Below, piece by piece: positions 25,757 to 34,732 of a stretch of 64,000 nucleotides of DNA; within the stretch, counting starts at the first letter, position 1; each line of letters starts with the position of its first letter. A program made the translations under genes and the position numbers. Source of the DNA: Alcaligenes faecalis (lineage in GTDB: Bacteria; Pseudomonadota; Gammaproteobacteria; Burkholderiales; Burkholderiaceae_B); the NCBI RefSeq assembly GCF_041521385.1, contig NZ_CP168006.1, positions 3,789,647 to 3,853,646 of the forward strand, given 5' to 3'. The notes beneath the pieces are model-generated. The model was not told where the DNA came from. It made no database searches and saw only the letters and a program-made list of their open reading frames with translations.

Positions 25757-26886
25757 GCGGCTCCTACATGCTGGAATTGCTGGCTGTGTTCGGCCAAGTC
25801 CGTGCTTACGCGCAGATTGTTTTGCAGTGCAGCAGCAAAATCCATCATGCGTTGCAAGGAACGTCGTGCGCCTTCACGCAGGTCAGGGTCCACTTGAATA
25901 CCAGGACCTGCTTGACTCAAGCGTTGATGCAACGCCTCCAGACTGTTCAAAGCCATCCAGGGGCAAAAGGCGCAGCTTTTGCAGGTGGCGCTTTCGCCCG
26001 CTGTGGGAGCAGCCAGAAAGGTTTTACCCGGCGCCTGCTGGCGCATGGCATGCAAAATCCCTTGATCAGTGGCGACGATAAAGATGCTGGCAGGATGGTT
26101 GATGGCAGCGCGCAGCAGTTGCGTTGTTGAGCCAACCACATTTGCCAGCGCCACGACAGAGGCGGGCGATTCGGGATGCACCAGTACTTGGGCATCGGGG
26201 TGCTCGCTCATCAAGGCCTTCAATCCATCGGCCTTGAACTCGTCATGGACCAGGCAGGAACCTTGCCAGAGCAGCATGTCTGCGCCGGTTTGCTTCTGAA
26301 TATAAGAGCCCAAATGACGATCTGGTGCCCACAGAATCTTTTTGCCTTGTGCGTGTAAATGCCGCACGATGTCCAGGGCGATAGAGGACGTTACCACCCA
26401 GTCCGCCTGAGCCTTGACGGCTGCGCTGGTATTGGCATACACCACCACTTCCCGGTCTGGGTGCGCAGCACAGAATTGCTTGAAATCCTCGGGCGCGCAA
26501 CCGAGATCCAGCGAGCACGTTGCCTCGTCATGTACAGCCAGTACGCGCTTTTCAGGGCTCAGGATTTTGGCAGATTCAGCCATAAAGCCCACACCGGCCA
26601 CCAACACCGTGCTGGCCGCATGCTCCTGCCCAAAGCGTGCCATTTCCAAAGAGTCACCCACGCAGCCCCCGGTTTCCAAGGCCAGATCTTGAATATCAGG
26701 ATCTGTGTAGTAGTGGGCGACCAGTACGGCGTCTTGTTCCTTTAACTGCTTGGCCAAGGTTTGTTTCAAGGTGGCCTTATCGCTTTGCAGGTTGAGTTTG
26801 GAAGGGACCTCATGCCAGGCAATCTGACGGCTCAACGCGTCTTTAGCGCCGGGCTGACAGACATCAATGGGGAAATGCTGAATCAT
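25753..26886 (-). CDS. nadA: Quinolinate synthase A
   Basis: A 377-residue [4Fe-4S] enzyme that condenses iminoaspartate with dihydroxyacetone phosphate to quinolinate. [25 protein letters not shown] and [12 protein letters not shown] are NadA hallmarks. The cluster cysteines are in [17 protein letters not shown] and SCAFCPWM. It is the first gene of the nadA-nadB operon; nadC is not adjacent. Two copies of a dyad with ATGCTC/GAGCAT arms precede it, pointing to control by a dedicated NAD-pathway repressor. Confidence 0.95.
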   Translation of the reverse strand: MIQHFPIDVCQPGAKDALSRQIAWHEVPSKLNLQSDKATLKQTLAKQLKEQDAVLVAHYYTDPDIQDLALETGGCVGDSLEMARFGQEHAASTVLVAGVGFMAESAKILSPEKRVLAVHDEATCSLDLGCAPEDFKQFCAAHPDREVVVYANTSAAVKAQADWVVTSSIALDIVRHLHAQGKKILWAPDRHLGSYIQKQTGADMLLWQGSCLVHDEFKADGLKALMSEHPDAQVLVHPESPASVVALANVVGSTTQLLRAAINHPASIFIVATDQGILHAMRQQAPGKTFLAAPTAGESATCKSCAFCPWMALNSLEALHQRLSQAGPGIQVDPDLREGARRSLQRMMDFAAALQNNLRVSTDLAEHSQQFQHVGAA

Positions 26887-26897
26887 GTTCGTCCTTG

Positions 26898-26914
26898 ATG
26901 CTCACTTTGAGCAT
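26898..26914 (-). promoter_or_regulatory. Dyad operator 1 of nadA-nadB
   Basis: ATGCTC (26898-26903), ACTTT, GAGCAT (26909-26914): perfect 6-bp arms with a 5-nt spacer, 12 bp from the nadA start codon. The same arms and spacing recur at 26975-26995. It is compatible with a NadQ-type operator as found upstream of nad genes in related bacteria; the assignment is from memory. Confidence 0.65.
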
Positions 26915-26974
26915 AAGTGGATTAAAAAAATGGGAAATATGACTTTTTGAGCGAAAAGAAGAGTGTCTCTATTG

Positions 26975-26995
26975 TTATGCTTTTTTTGAGCATAA
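26975..26995 (-). promoter_or_regulatory. Dyad operator 2 of nadA-nadB
   Basis: TTATGCTT (26975-26982), five T, GAGCATAA (26988-26995): 8-bp arms with one mismatch and the same 5-nt spacer as operator 1. The centre-to-centre distance from operator 1 is about 79 bp. Confidence 0.65.
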
Positions 26996-27046
26996 ATAAA
27001 AAATCGGTGTTCTGCAAGCACAAGAACGGGAGAGGGGAAGAAAAAA

Positions 27047-27086
27047 GAGGGGTGCCCCGCTTTGGACTCTTGGGCTCAAAGCGGGG
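27047..27086 (-). terminator. Intrinsic terminator after tas
   Basis: Perfect 10-bp stem (CCCCGCTTTG at 27055-27064, CAAAGCGGGG at 27077-27086) with a 12-nt loop. On the minus strand it is followed, after a few C residues, by a T-run (A-run near 27041-27046). It lies 11 bp past the stop of the minus-strand tas gene. Confidence 0.65.
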
Positions 27087-27096
27087 AGAAAACCCT

Positions 27097-28143
27097 TTAA
27101 GGCGCAGGGTTCGGGGTGTGATGATGAATCGCGTTGATCTTGGTGATCAGCTCATCACTTAATTGAACATCCACACTGGCGATGTTTTCACGTAGTTGCT
27201 CCAGCGTGGTCGCACCGATCAGATTGCTGCTGGTAAAGGCTTGTTGGTTCACCCAGGCCAAGGCCAGTTGGGTGGGCGTCAAACCGTATTCGCAAGCCAG
27301 CTCGTTGTAGGCCAGCGCGGCCTCACGGGCACGAGGGGCATCGTAGCGGGTGAAGCGCTTGTACAAGGTCAAACGTCCTTTTTCGGGACGCGCACCGTGG
27401 TCATACTTACCCGTCAACACGCCCATCGCCAACGGCGAATACGCCAGCAGACCCAGGCCCTCATAACGGCAGAATTCGGATAGCCCCTCTTCAAACACGC
27501 GGTTCAGCAGGTTGTAGGGGTTCTGGATCGTGGCAATCAAAGGCAGAGAGCGGGAGCGCGACAACTCCAGAAAGCGCGAGACACCCCAGGGTGTTTCATT
27601 GGACACACCGATGTGACGCACCTTGCCTTGACGCACAAACTCGTCCAGTACCGAGAGGGTCTCTTCGATGGGGATGGTGTCTTCTTCTTTCCAGGGGTAG
27701 CTACGTTGCCCGAACGTCACTGTACTGCGATCTGGCCAGTGCAACTGATACAGGTCCAGATAGTCTGTTTGCAGCCGACGCAGGCTGTCATGCAGGGCTT
27801 GTTCCAGATTCTTGCGATCCAGGCTGGTGCCGCCATTGCGGATATGGCCAGGGCGCTTGGGGTCACGTTGGGGACCGGCGATTTTGCTGGCCAGAACAAT
27901 GTCCTTGCGGCGGCCGGTTTTAGCCAGCCAGGTGCCGATATAGTGCTCGGTCAAACCTTGTGTGGCCGCCATGGGGGGAACAGGGTACATCTCGGCGGTA
28001 TCCACCAGATTCACACCCAGTTCCAGGGCAAGGTCCAACTGAGCGTGCGCATCGGCCTCGCTGTTTTGCTCCCCGTACGTCATGGTGCCCAAACCAATCA
28101 GGCTGACGTCCAGGTCTGTATTGCCCAGCTTGCGGTATTTCAT
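27097..28143 (-). CDS. tas: NADP(H)-dependent aldo/keto reductase, Tas-like
   Basis: A 348-residue TIM-barrel oxidoreductase. The catalytic tetrad appears as Asp (DTAEMY, Asp48 and Tyr53), Lys (VLASKIAG) and His (LYQLHWPDR). NADP-binding segments are QNPYNLLNR and LLAYSPLAMGVLTGKYDHG. The insert YPVPPMAATQGLTEHYIG after the catalytic Tyr is typical of the Tas subgroup (MYPVP signature). The substrate is unknown; general carbonyl detoxification is usual for the family. Single gene with its own terminator. Confidence 0.9.
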   Translation of the reverse strand: MKYRKLGNTDLDVSLIGLGTMTYGEQNSEADAHAQLDLALELGVNLVDTAEMYPVPPMAATQGLTEHYIGTWLAKTGRRKDIVLASKIAGPQRDPKRPGHIRNGGTSLDRKNLEQALHDSLRRLQTDYLDLYQLHWPDRSTVTFGQRSYPWKEEDTIPIEETLSVLDEFVRQGKVRHIGVSNETPWGVSRFLELSRSRSLPLIATIQNPYNLLNRVFEEGLSEFCRYEGLGLLAYSPLAMGVLTGKYDHGARPEKGRLTLYKRFTRYDAPRAREAALAYNELACEYGLTPTQLALAWVNQQAFTSSNLIGATTLEQLRENIASVDVQLSDELITKINAIHHHTPNPAP

Positions 28144-28245
28144 TTACTTCGACTCCCGAAAACGCAGGGCCGGGCGGCCCTACAAACCGTGCATGGTAGC
28201 GTATTTAGCCAGCCTGCCGCTGTGCCGATTGAACAGATTCTTCAT

Positions 28246-28274
28246 AAAAAAAACATCGCAAGTTATTTGCGATG
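28246..28274 (-). terminator. Intrinsic terminator after the YkgJ-type gene
   Basis: Stem CATCGCAA (28254-28261) / TTGCGATG (28267-28274) with a 5-nt loop. On the minus strand it is followed by eight T (A-run 28246-28253). It lies just downstream of the stop of the gene at 28312. Confidence 0.8.
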
Positions 28275-28311
28275 GCTTTGCGTTGAGGCACGACTGTAGT
28301 GCCGAGCTGTT

Positions 28312-28806
28312 TCAGGCCGCCTCATCATGCTCCGGCAAGGCAGGGGGTGCAGGTAGTGGACGATTCGGCAGCAAAGGCAAACCGTGCTTGCTGCGCAAAC
28401 GCTGGCAATCCACATTGGGGCTGCCATCCAGTTCCCAGATTTGGTAGTCGCGACAAGGGGTGGGGCGATCTGGATAAATCGCACAATGAATCCCAGGCTG
28501 GCCTAAGGTGCCACGTAAAGCAATACAGCGACCTTCACCTTGCTCTGTCCCCTTCATACAAGCGCGTAATGGGCCAACCTGAGTGGTCAACTCGACAGGC
28601 ACCGTACCGCCTGTTTCGCCGCTTAGCTCACCGCTGTAAAAAGAGACCCGAAAATGGGAACAGCACACGCCGCAGCTTAAACAGGGGTTTTCATCAAAAA
28701 TCTCGTCATTGGGTGGCGTATAAAGCACCGATTCCAATGTGGTTTCCTGAGTGCCGGGTAAATCCAGGAATTGAGTCGGGGTAGGCGGGAGAGAAGAGCA
28801 AGTCAT
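28312..28806 (-). CDS. YkgJ family zinc/iron-chelating cysteine-cluster protein
   Basis: A 164-residue cytoplasmic protein of the CxxCxxCC/YkgJ family. The core reads CLSCGVCCSHFRVSFYSGE near residue 45, and later Cys residues are in CMKGTEQGEGRCIAL, CAIYPDRPTPCRDYQIWE and a final Cys about 135. The pattern suggests a bound metal or iron-sulfur site; the molecular role of the family is poorly known. Monocistronic, with a terminator at 28246. Confidence 0.88.
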   Translation of the reverse strand: MTCSSLPPTPTQFLDLPGTQETTLESVLYTPPNDEIFDENPCLSCGVCCSHFRVSFYSGELSGETGGTVPVELTTQVGPLRACMKGTEQGEGRCIALRGTLGQPGIHCAIYPDRPTPCRDYQIWELDGSPNVDCQRLRSKHGLPLLPNRPLPAPPALPEHDEAA

Positions 28807-29143
28807 GTGCGTAGGTGTCCCGTAGCGGCCGCAGATCCGTTTCAGACGAGATCGATGATCTGCAGGCGTAAAGCAATTATTTTATTTTTGCCCGAAGAAC
28901 TTGAATAGAAAAATCGTGTGGCAGTGGGGTAGCTTGATGCTGGCTGGAGACAGATTGTGTGTATCTATATGTTTCATCACTCTGCCGAGACAGGAGGGAC
29001 GTGAATTTTTGAAAACCTGCCTGTTTTTTCATTTAATTCTTATAAAACAAAGAATTGCGATACTTTTTTATCTAAGAGGCTACTTTTGTAGAAGAATCAT
29101 AAAAAAAAGATCACCTTTTTTTATATAAAAACACGAAATAGTG
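28807..29143. other. AT-rich non-coding stretch before tRNA-Val
   Basis: Gap of about 380 bp from the YkgJ-type gene to the tRNA. Bases ~28990-29140 are strongly AT-rich with several A and T runs. No plausible ORF with a ribosome site was found; a frame from 28901 (75 codons) has no such support. The tRNA promoter lies at its right edge. Confidence 0.5.
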
Positions 29144-29172
29144 TTGACAGCCTCATAGGGAAGATCTATTAT
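29144..29172 (+). promoter_or_regulatory. Sigma-70 promoter of tRNA-Val
   Basis: -35 TTGACA (29144-29149) and -10 TATTAT (29167-29172) with exactly 17 bp between them. The predicted start is ~10 bp before the tRNA. This is one of the few near-consensus promoters in the window. Confidence 0.85.
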
Positions 29173-29188
29173 TTCATTTCTTCACCGC

Positions 29189-29265
29189 AGGCGGTTAGCT
29201 CAGTTGGTTAGAGCGCTACGTTGACATCGTAGAGGTCGCTGGTTCGAATCCAGTACTGCCTACCA
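29189..29265 (+). tRNA. tRNA-Val (GAC)
   Basis: A 77-nt cloverleaf including an encoded CCA. Acceptor AGGCGGT pairs with ACTGCCT (one G-T pair), the D-arm has GCTC/GAGC, the anticodon stem is CTACG/CGTAG with loop TTGACAT (anticodon GAC, codon GTC), and the T-arm is GCTGG-TTCGAAT-CCAGT. A strong promoter lies upstream and a terminator downstream, so it is a single-tRNA transcription unit. Confidence 0.96.
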
Positions 29266-29282
29266 GAATACATGCACACAGC

Positions 29283-29361
29283 TCCAAGCTGTGCCAAGAA
29301 AAGCCCCAAAGATCAATGCTTTGGGGCTTTTTTGTTGCCCAGCGTTCCAAGCTGTGCCAAG
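29283..29361. repeat. 16-bp direct repeat flanking the tRNA terminator
   Basis: TCCAAGCTGTGCCAAG occurs at 29283-29298 and again, identical, at 29346-29361, 63 bp apart, with the tRNA terminator between. Its CCAAGCTGTGC core also appears at the right end of the GCCAA array near 40577. No integrase gene is nearby. Confidence 0.7.
29301..29333 (+). terminator. Intrinsic terminator of tRNA-Val
   Basis: Perfect 11-bp stem AAGCCCCAAAG (29301-29311) / CTTTGGGGCTT (29319-29329) with a 7-nt loop and TTTTTT at the end. Confidence 0.92.
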
Positions 29362-29481
29362 CCCCGCTAAGGTATTTTGGGGGCATGAATGGGGGAGGGC
29401 ATGGCTATTTTGGCGCTTTCTCCAGTTGTTCGTTCAGGTAGTCTGCCCCCCCCATTGGTTCAGCGATCTTTGTACTTCACC

Positions 29482-30102
29482 TTACGTCACAACATACCGA
29501 GATATAGCAAAAAAATGCGCTGCGCTGCCAGCCAGCACGAATAGATGCCAAATACCGTGCCAATGACGAAAGCGTTCGTCAAACACAAAGAAAATGATTC
29601 CGGCGGTATAAATTGCGCCACCTGCTGCCAACCAGGAAAAGCCCTGCGGGCCCAAATTGGAGGCCAGTGGCCCTAACGCCAACAATACAATCCACCCCAT
29701 AACGGCATAAATCACCAGGGACAATCTGCGTGCCGGCGAACGAGGGCGGATATCCTGCAGGATGCCAATCAGTGCCAAGCCCCAGACCACACCGAACAGA
29801 CTCCATCCCCAAGGCCCTCGCAGCGTGACCAGGCAGAAGGGCGTGTAGCTGCCCGCAATCAGCAAGTAGATGGAAAAGTGATCCATCTTGCGAAATACGT
29901 TTTTGGCTCGTCCCTTGAAGCAGTGGTACAGGGTGGAGATCAGGTAAAGCAGGATAAGTGTGGCGCCATAGATGGCCGTGCTGGTGATGCGCCAGGGATC
30001 ACCGGTAAAACTGGCCATGACAAGCAACCAGGATACGCCGCCCACAGCCAGAACTGCACCGATCAGATGGGTCCAGGCATTGAATCGTTCACCGTAATAC
30101 AT
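29482..30102 (-). CDS. Hemolysin III family (PAQR) membrane protein
   Basis: A 206-residue protein with seven hydrophobic segments. Family signatures: MYYGERFNAWTHLIGAVLAV at the N terminus, LYLISTLYHCFKGRAKNVFR with the TM2 Ser and His, DHFSIYLLIAGSYTPFCL, and a C-terminal HGIWHLFVLAGSAAHFFAI with two His. These His/Ser/Asp residues form the probable zinc site of PAQR proteins. E. coli TrhA-type members affect membrane energetics; haemolysis is not established here. The start at 30102 matches family length; the frame extends 30 codons upstream. Confidence 0.87.
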   Translation of the reverse strand: MYYGERFNAWTHLIGAVLAVGGVSWLLVMASFTGDPWRITSTAIYGATLILLYLISTLYHCFKGRAKNVFRKMDHFSIYLLIAGSYTPFCLVTLRGPWGWSLFGVVWGLALIGILQDIRPRSPARRLSLVIYAVMGWIVLLALGPLASNLGPQGFSWLAAGGAIYTAGIIFFVFDERFRHWHGIWHLFVLAGSAAHFFAISRYVVT

Positions 30103-30328
30103 GATTTTTTCTTCTCTCCAGGTAGGTTGCATGTACATTGCATGACCGTAGTCGTAAGGGGAAAGCGTAGTGGATAAATCAGGGTCTCGCATTGGTGTTT
30201 ATCAAGTCCTCGCCTAGGTACGTGGTTTAGCGTACCGAGACGCTCAGGTAAACCCTAATTTCTGCTGAACCTGCCCGGCCCTAGGATAAGAACAGCGCGA
30301 CGTGCGTTCTTGTTCAGGGAGGAGAATC

Positions 30329-30502
30329 ATGAAGTTTGTGCTTTATAAAGACAAAGGTGGCGAATGGCGGTGGCGATTTAAAGCGGCGAATGGAAATATT
30401 ATTTGTGTCAGTTCGGAAGGCTATACCAGCAAGCAGAGCGCGCAAAACAGTATTGAATCCGTGAAGAAAGGGATACCCGATGCTCCGGTTGTCGAGGAGT
30501 AG
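30329..30502 (+). CDS. YegP/DUF1508 family small protein
   Basis: A 57-residue protein (MKFVLYKDKGGEWRWRFKAA...) with one DUF1508 module: the pattern F-x-L-Y-K-D-x-x-G-E-W-R-W-R-x-K-A-x-N-G and a C-terminal GYTSKQSAQNSIESVKKG. An AGGGAGGAG ribosome site is 4-5 nt upstream of the ATG at 30329. Function of the family is unknown. It is monocistronic. Confidence 0.85.
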   Translation: MKFVLYKDKGGEWRWRFKAANGNIICVSSEGYTSKQSAQNSIESVKKGIPDAPVVEE

Positions 30503-30755
30503 ATGAGAAACCCGTGCCGCCTGCCTTCGTCATTCAGGTGGGCGGACGTCAACGTGTGTCCGTTTGCATTGGTATCTCGGGCTTTGCCGCTGGCACGCCC
30601 GCCTGGGTGAGACCATCGTAAGCGTCAGATGGGCATGGTTGATCCGGAGCGGGCAAGCCTTGCGTTGATTGCCAAGTGCAGACGCTTACGGCTGGGCGGC
30701 ATGAGCAGTGCAGCTTGACTGTTAGCAGGCTGGCCCGTCATCCGTTTCGCGCTGA

Positions 30756-31751
30756 CTATTCCAGTGCTTTTTCTTGGCCGCGCACGACGCCGCAGCGTTT
30801 ATGAGCTTGCATGACGACAGCAACATTGCTGTTGAGCACGCCTTCTATTTCCCCCAGTCGACGTGTCACCACATCCCAGAGCTGCAGGCTGTCTCTGCAC
30901 AAAATATGCCAGAAAAGCTGTGAAGGGCCACTGGTACCGAACAGGCAACGGGTATTGGGGTCTTGCGCCAGGTGTGCTGCCAAGGTGTTGACGGCTTGGG
31001 GGCGTACCTGCACGGATACCACCGCCTCAACTGGGAATCCTACTAAAGCGGGCTCCACTTCAACCCTGAATGACAGCGCCTTACGTTCCACCAAATGTTG
31101 CAACAGTCGCTGTGCAGTGGGTTCGCTCACGCCTGCCTGTTCCGCCAGTTCGGCCAGACTGGCCCGTCCATCTTGTTTTAGCCAGTTGGCGATCCGCTGT
31201 TCAGCCTCGGTGAGGGCAAGAGGGGTGTGTGCGGAGCGTGTGTCTGTACTGTCGTTTGGGTCGGCCTGTATGCGCCATTGGCCTGCGCGTCGAAAAGACC
31301 GTAATACCAGGCGAGCATCGACGTGCTCGACTCCTGGCATGCAGGGCAGAATGCGGGTCACCAGTTCGGGCATGTCCGCTTCATCGGCCAGAGTCAGTTC
31401 CGCCATCAGGTCAGCCGAGCCGGCCAAGGTGACAACCAATTGGCAGTTCTCCATTTGAGCCAGTGCGTCAGCCACGTGAGGGACCTGACCGGCATGGCAA
31501 CGCACCCAGGCATGCAGTACGACCCCCTTGCCTGTTGCCAGTGGGTCGGTTTCTGCAATGACGCGCAATGCGCCCGTTTCCAAAAGACGTTTGATTCGCC
31601 TGCCCACGGTACGTTCGGCAATGTTTGCGGCTGCGCCCAGCTCCCGCCAGGAGGCCCGTGGGTCTGCTTGCAAGGCAATCAAGCAGGCCAGATCGGTGTC
31701 ATCGATCGTGGGCAGCAAGGGTTTACCCTTGCTTGACGTGACCATATTCAT
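30756..31751 (-). CDS. Lrp/AsnC family regulator with two tandem AsnC modules
   Basis: A 331-residue protein that is two AsnC-type units in one chain. Unit 1 has HTH DLACLIALQADPRASWREL (about 18-37) and a RAM-like domain to ~160. Unit 2 has HTH IANWLKQDGRASLAELAEQA (about 190-209) and a second RAM-like domain. Ordinary Lrp proteins are ~150-165 residues, so this is a duplicated form. It is divergent from an MHS transporter and an amidase gene, which it probably regulates in response to a small amide or amino acid. Confidence 0.85.
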   Translation of the reverse strand: MNMVTSSKGKPLLPTIDDTDLACLIALQADPRASWRELGAAANIAERTVGRRIKRLLETGALRVIAETDPLATGKGVVLHAWVRCHAGQVPHVADALAQMENCQLVVTLAGSADLMAELTLADEADMPELVTRILPCMPGVEHVDARLVLRSFRRAGQWRIQADPNDSTDTRSAHTPLALTEAEQRIANWLKQDGRASLAELAEQAGVSEPTAQRLLQHLVERKALSFRVEVEPALVGFPVEAVVSVQVRPQAVNTLAAHLAQDPNTRCLFGTSGPSQLFWHILCRDSLQLWDVVTRRLGEIEGVLNSNVAVVMQAHKRCGVVRGQEKALE

Positions 31752-31829
31752 CTAATTAACCTTCTTCAATTGCTAAAAAATAAACTTTTTAATCTTTTTT
31801 TGTCTAAAAATAAATAAATTGAGGAATTC

Positions 31830-33134
31830 ATGAGCTCTCCCTCTCATCGTCCGAGCGCCCCACCTGGTCTCGACCCTGCCCCGGTCTCGCGCGTTCGTAC
31901 CATTGTGGCTGGCAGTGTAGGCAATGCGGTTGAATGGTTTGATTGGACCATTTACGCTTCCTTTGCTATCTTTTTTTCCAGCCAGTTCTTCCCTGAAGGC
32001 AATGAAACCACGGCCTTGCTCGCTAGTTTCGGCATTTTTGCGGTGGGCTTTTTCATGCGTCCCATCGGTGGCTGGTTGCTTGGCATCTTCTCCGATCGTT
32101 ACGGACGCAAGGCCGCTTTAGGGCTGACTATCCTGATGATGGCCGGAGGGTCGCTTATTATCGCAGTAACCCCGACCTATGCTGCAATAGGTTTGGCGGC
32201 GCCTCTTTTGTTGACGCTGGCCCGTTTGCTGCAAGGCTTGTCTCTGGGAGGGGAGTATGCATCGGCCACCACTTTCTTGACCGAGATGGCGCCCCCTCAT
32301 CGCCGTGGTTTTTATTCCAGTTTCGTCTTTTTCAGTGCGGCGGTCGGTATTTTGGCGGCCTCGGCCGTGGGCTGGGTGCTGACGACCTGGTTGAGCCGGG
32401 CGGAGATGTCCGAGTGGGGGTGGCGTATTCCGTTTCTGCTGGGGGCATTGGGCGGTGTGGTTGGCCTTTGGATTCGGCGCTCGATTCCCGAGACCGAGGC
32501 TTTTTCCGAAAGCAAAAAAGCGGGTGTTGAAAAACAGCCTTTGCGCACCTTGTTGCGTGAGTATCCCGTGGAAGTGCTGCGTATCATCGGTTTTTCCATT
32601 CTGACGACCTTCGCATTTTATATCTTTGTCGCTTACGTGCCGACCTACGCCATCCGCCATGTGCAGGCCGACCCCAAGGTGGCCTTTGCGGCCAACACGG
32701 TGGCGTTGATTGTGTTCATGGTGGTGCAGCCCTTGTTTGGCGCTTTGTCTGATCGTATCGGACGCAAGCCGCAATTGATTGTGTTTGCTGCCGGGTATTT
32801 GTTCTTCTTTTATCCGCTCATGAGTACGCTGGGGCCGTCTTTCGGTTCCATCCTGATGGTGGAGCTGTTTGGCCTGGTGCTGTATGCCATGTATACCTCG
32901 ATTGGCCCTGCCATTATGTCTGAACAGTTCCCAACCAGTGTACGTGCGGTCGGTATCGGGGCACCCTATAACCTGATGGTGGCGTTGCTGGGCGGCACCA
33001 CACCTTATTTGTTGACCTGGTTGCAAAGCAACGGCCTGGAACGCTGGTTCTTTTACTATGTCTTGGCCGGTGCCGTGATTACCTTGGTCACGTTCATCCG
33101 TATGCCCGAGACAGTCGGACAAAAACTGCGCTGA
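31830..33134 (+). CDS. MFS transporter, metabolite:H+ symporter (MHS) type
   Basis: A 434-residue, 12-segment proton symporter. MHS features: AGSVGNAVEWFDWTIYASFA in TM1, RPIGGWLLGIFSDRYGRKAA as the MFS loop 2-3 motif, and GLSLGGEYASATTFLTEMAP in TM4-5. Relatives carry alpha-ketoglutarate, proline/betaine, citrate or shikimate. It lies between the divergent tandem-AsnC regulator and a downstream amidase in the same orientation, so an amide or carboxylate substrate is likely. Confidence 0.88.
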   Translation: MSSPSHRPSAPPGLDPAPVSRVRTIVAGSVGNAVEWFDWTIYASFAIFFSSQFFPEGNETTALLASFGIFAVGFFMRPIGGWLLGIFSDRYGRKAALGLTILMMAGGSLIIAVTPTYAAIGLAAPLLLTLARLLQGLSLGGEYASATTFLTEMAPPHRRGFYSSFVFFSAAVGILAASAVGWVLTTWLSRAEMSEWGWRIPFLLGALGGVVGLWIRRSIPETEAFSESKKAGVEKQPLRTLLREYPVEVLRIIGFSILTTFAFYIFVAYVPTYAIRHVQADPKVAFAANTVALIVFMVVQPLFGALSDRIGRKPQLIVFAAGYLFFFYPLMSTLGPSFGSILMVELFGLVLYAMYTSIGPAIMSEQFPTSVRAVGIGAPYNLMVALLGGTTPYLLTWLQSNGLERWFFYYVLAGAVITLVTFIRMPETVGQKLR

Positions 33135-33210
33135 TCGCGCCCGTTTCGCCCGGTGTCAGGCCGGGCATCTACAGCCCGCCAGGCGGGCTGTGTGACTTTC
33201 AGGAAGCTCC

Positions 33211-34638
33211 ATGTTGAAACAAGATGTCGCCCTTCATTTTCGAGATGCTCTTCAGATCGGTCTCGAGATTCGACAGGGCCGATTCAGCGCCCGGCACGTT
33301 GCCACTTATTTTCTGGACCGTATCGAGCGTGCCGCCGAGCTCAATGCCTTTAGTGTGATCACAGCCGAGCGCGCCTTGGCACAAGCAGACGCGGCCGATC
33401 GTCTGCTGGCTGCTGGCATCGTGCTCGGGCCCTTTCATGGTGTGCCCGTTGTGGTCAAGGATAGTATGCAATGGGAAGGAACCGAGGCGACTCTGGGTTC
33501 GCAAAGCCGTGCCGGCACGATCAGTACGCAGACGGCCACCGTACTGCGTTCGCTAACTGCACAAGGCATGGTGGTGCTGGGCAAAACCAGAATGACTGAG
33601 TTCGCCTTCGGTTTGTCTGGACAGAACCTGACCCAGGGGACGGCACGTAATCCGTGGGATGCCACGGTAGCCCGCGCTCCGGGTGGCTCGTCCAGTGGGA
33701 GTGGCGTGGCGGTAGCGGCCGGTTTGGCGCCCATCGCCATGGGAGGGGATACCGGTGGTTCAGTGCGCGCGCCTGCCACATTGAATGGCCTTGTGGGTTA
33801 TAAGCCTTCGACCGGAATGATCAGTTGCGCGGGCAGCTTGCCCTTGTCTGCGACCCTGGATGTTCTGGGGCCGATTGCTCGTAGTGTGGCCGATGCACGC
33901 CAGTTGGCGGCTGTATTGGCGGGGCCGGACATAGCAGACCCCTCGACTTTGGCTTTGCCCGCCGCTTGTGTGGCCGCCCTGCGTGCACATGCGGCACCGA
34001 TACATAGCCCCATTGCGGTATTGGATGCCCAGGCCTGGCCCGCCACCTTGGACCACGCAACGCAATTGAGTTGGCAGGACACGCTGGATCGCCTGCTAGC
34101 GGCGGGCCTGGAGATACAAACGTGGACACCACCGCCCACTTTATCGTTTACCCGTTTGGCAGACGATAATTCAATTGTGCTTGCCTATGAGGCCTATCGT
34201 TATTATGGTGAGCTTGCCACTGATTCTCGACAAGTCTTGTGGCCGGTGGTGCGGGACCGTATTCTGGCAGGCGGGATGATTGATAGCGCGTCTTATGAGG
34301 CCGCTTTACAAAGACGCAGGGCCGACATGCACACTTTTGCGCAAGCAATGCAGGGGTGGGCCGCCTTGTTGATGCCCGCTTGTGATCAGGTGGCCCAAGG
34401 GCTGGATCCCGAGGATGTCCGGCATGCGGGCTTGGGGAAGTTACTGCGTCCCGGCAACTTCTTGGGAGCAGCGGCCATTTCCCTGCCTACCGGCTTTGAT
34501 GAGCCGGGCTTGCCCACAGGCGTTCAATTACTGACACCGCGTGGACACGATGCGGCCTTGCTCGATTGTGCCCATCTTGTTGAACATGCGCTTGGCCGAC
34601 TTTCTCGCTATCCGGATTTGGGACACTGGGGGCTATAA
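33211..34638 (+). CDS. Amidase signature family hydrolase
   Basis: A 475-residue amidase. The Ser-cisSer-Lys triad is visible: Lys in VPVVVKDSMQ (~residue 88), cis-Ser in PGGSSSGSGVAVA (~155-167), and the nucleophile in GGDTGGSVRAPATLNG (~180-190). It hydrolyses C-N bonds of an organic amide; AtzF/biuret-type, GatA-like and aryl amidases share this fold. It is not GatA, because gatB and gatC are absent and it sits downstream of an MHS transporter with 76 bp between. Uptake followed by amide hydrolysis is the likely role of the pair. Confidence 0.87.
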   Translation: MLKQDVALHFRDALQIGLEIRQGRFSARHVATYFLDRIERAAELNAFSVITAERALAQADAADRLLAAGIVLGPFHGVPVVVKDSMQWEGTEATLGSQSRAGTISTQTATVLRSLTAQGMVVLGKTRMTEFAFGLSGQNLTQGTARNPWDATVARAPGGSSSGSGVAVAAGLAPIAMGGDTGGSVRAPATLNGLVGYKPSTGMISCAGSLPLSATLDVLGPIARSVADARQLAAVLAGPDIADPSTLALPAACVAALRAHAAPIHSPIAVLDAQAWPATLDHATQLSWQDTLDRLLAAGLEIQTWTPPPTLSFTRLADDNSIVLAYEAYRYYGELATDSRQVLWPVVRDRILAGGMIDSASYEAALQRRRADMHTFAQAMQGWAALLMPACDQVAQGLDPEDVRHAGLGKLLRPGNFLGAAAISLPTGFDEPGLPTGVQLLTPRGHDAALLDCAHLVEHALGRLSRYPDLGHWGL

Positions 34639-34732
34639 ATCCTATGTGTTTCAGTCAGGCGGCTGGACGGCGTATGAGGTAACAGCATCAGCCCCCGAAG
34701 CAGGGGCTTGTGCTGTCTTTGGAGTCGAAGGC

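Noticed and set aside
29189..29361. tRNA-Val as an integration site with att repeats
   Set aside because: The direct repeat does not copy the tRNA 3' end, and there is no integrase or foreign-looking gene nearby.
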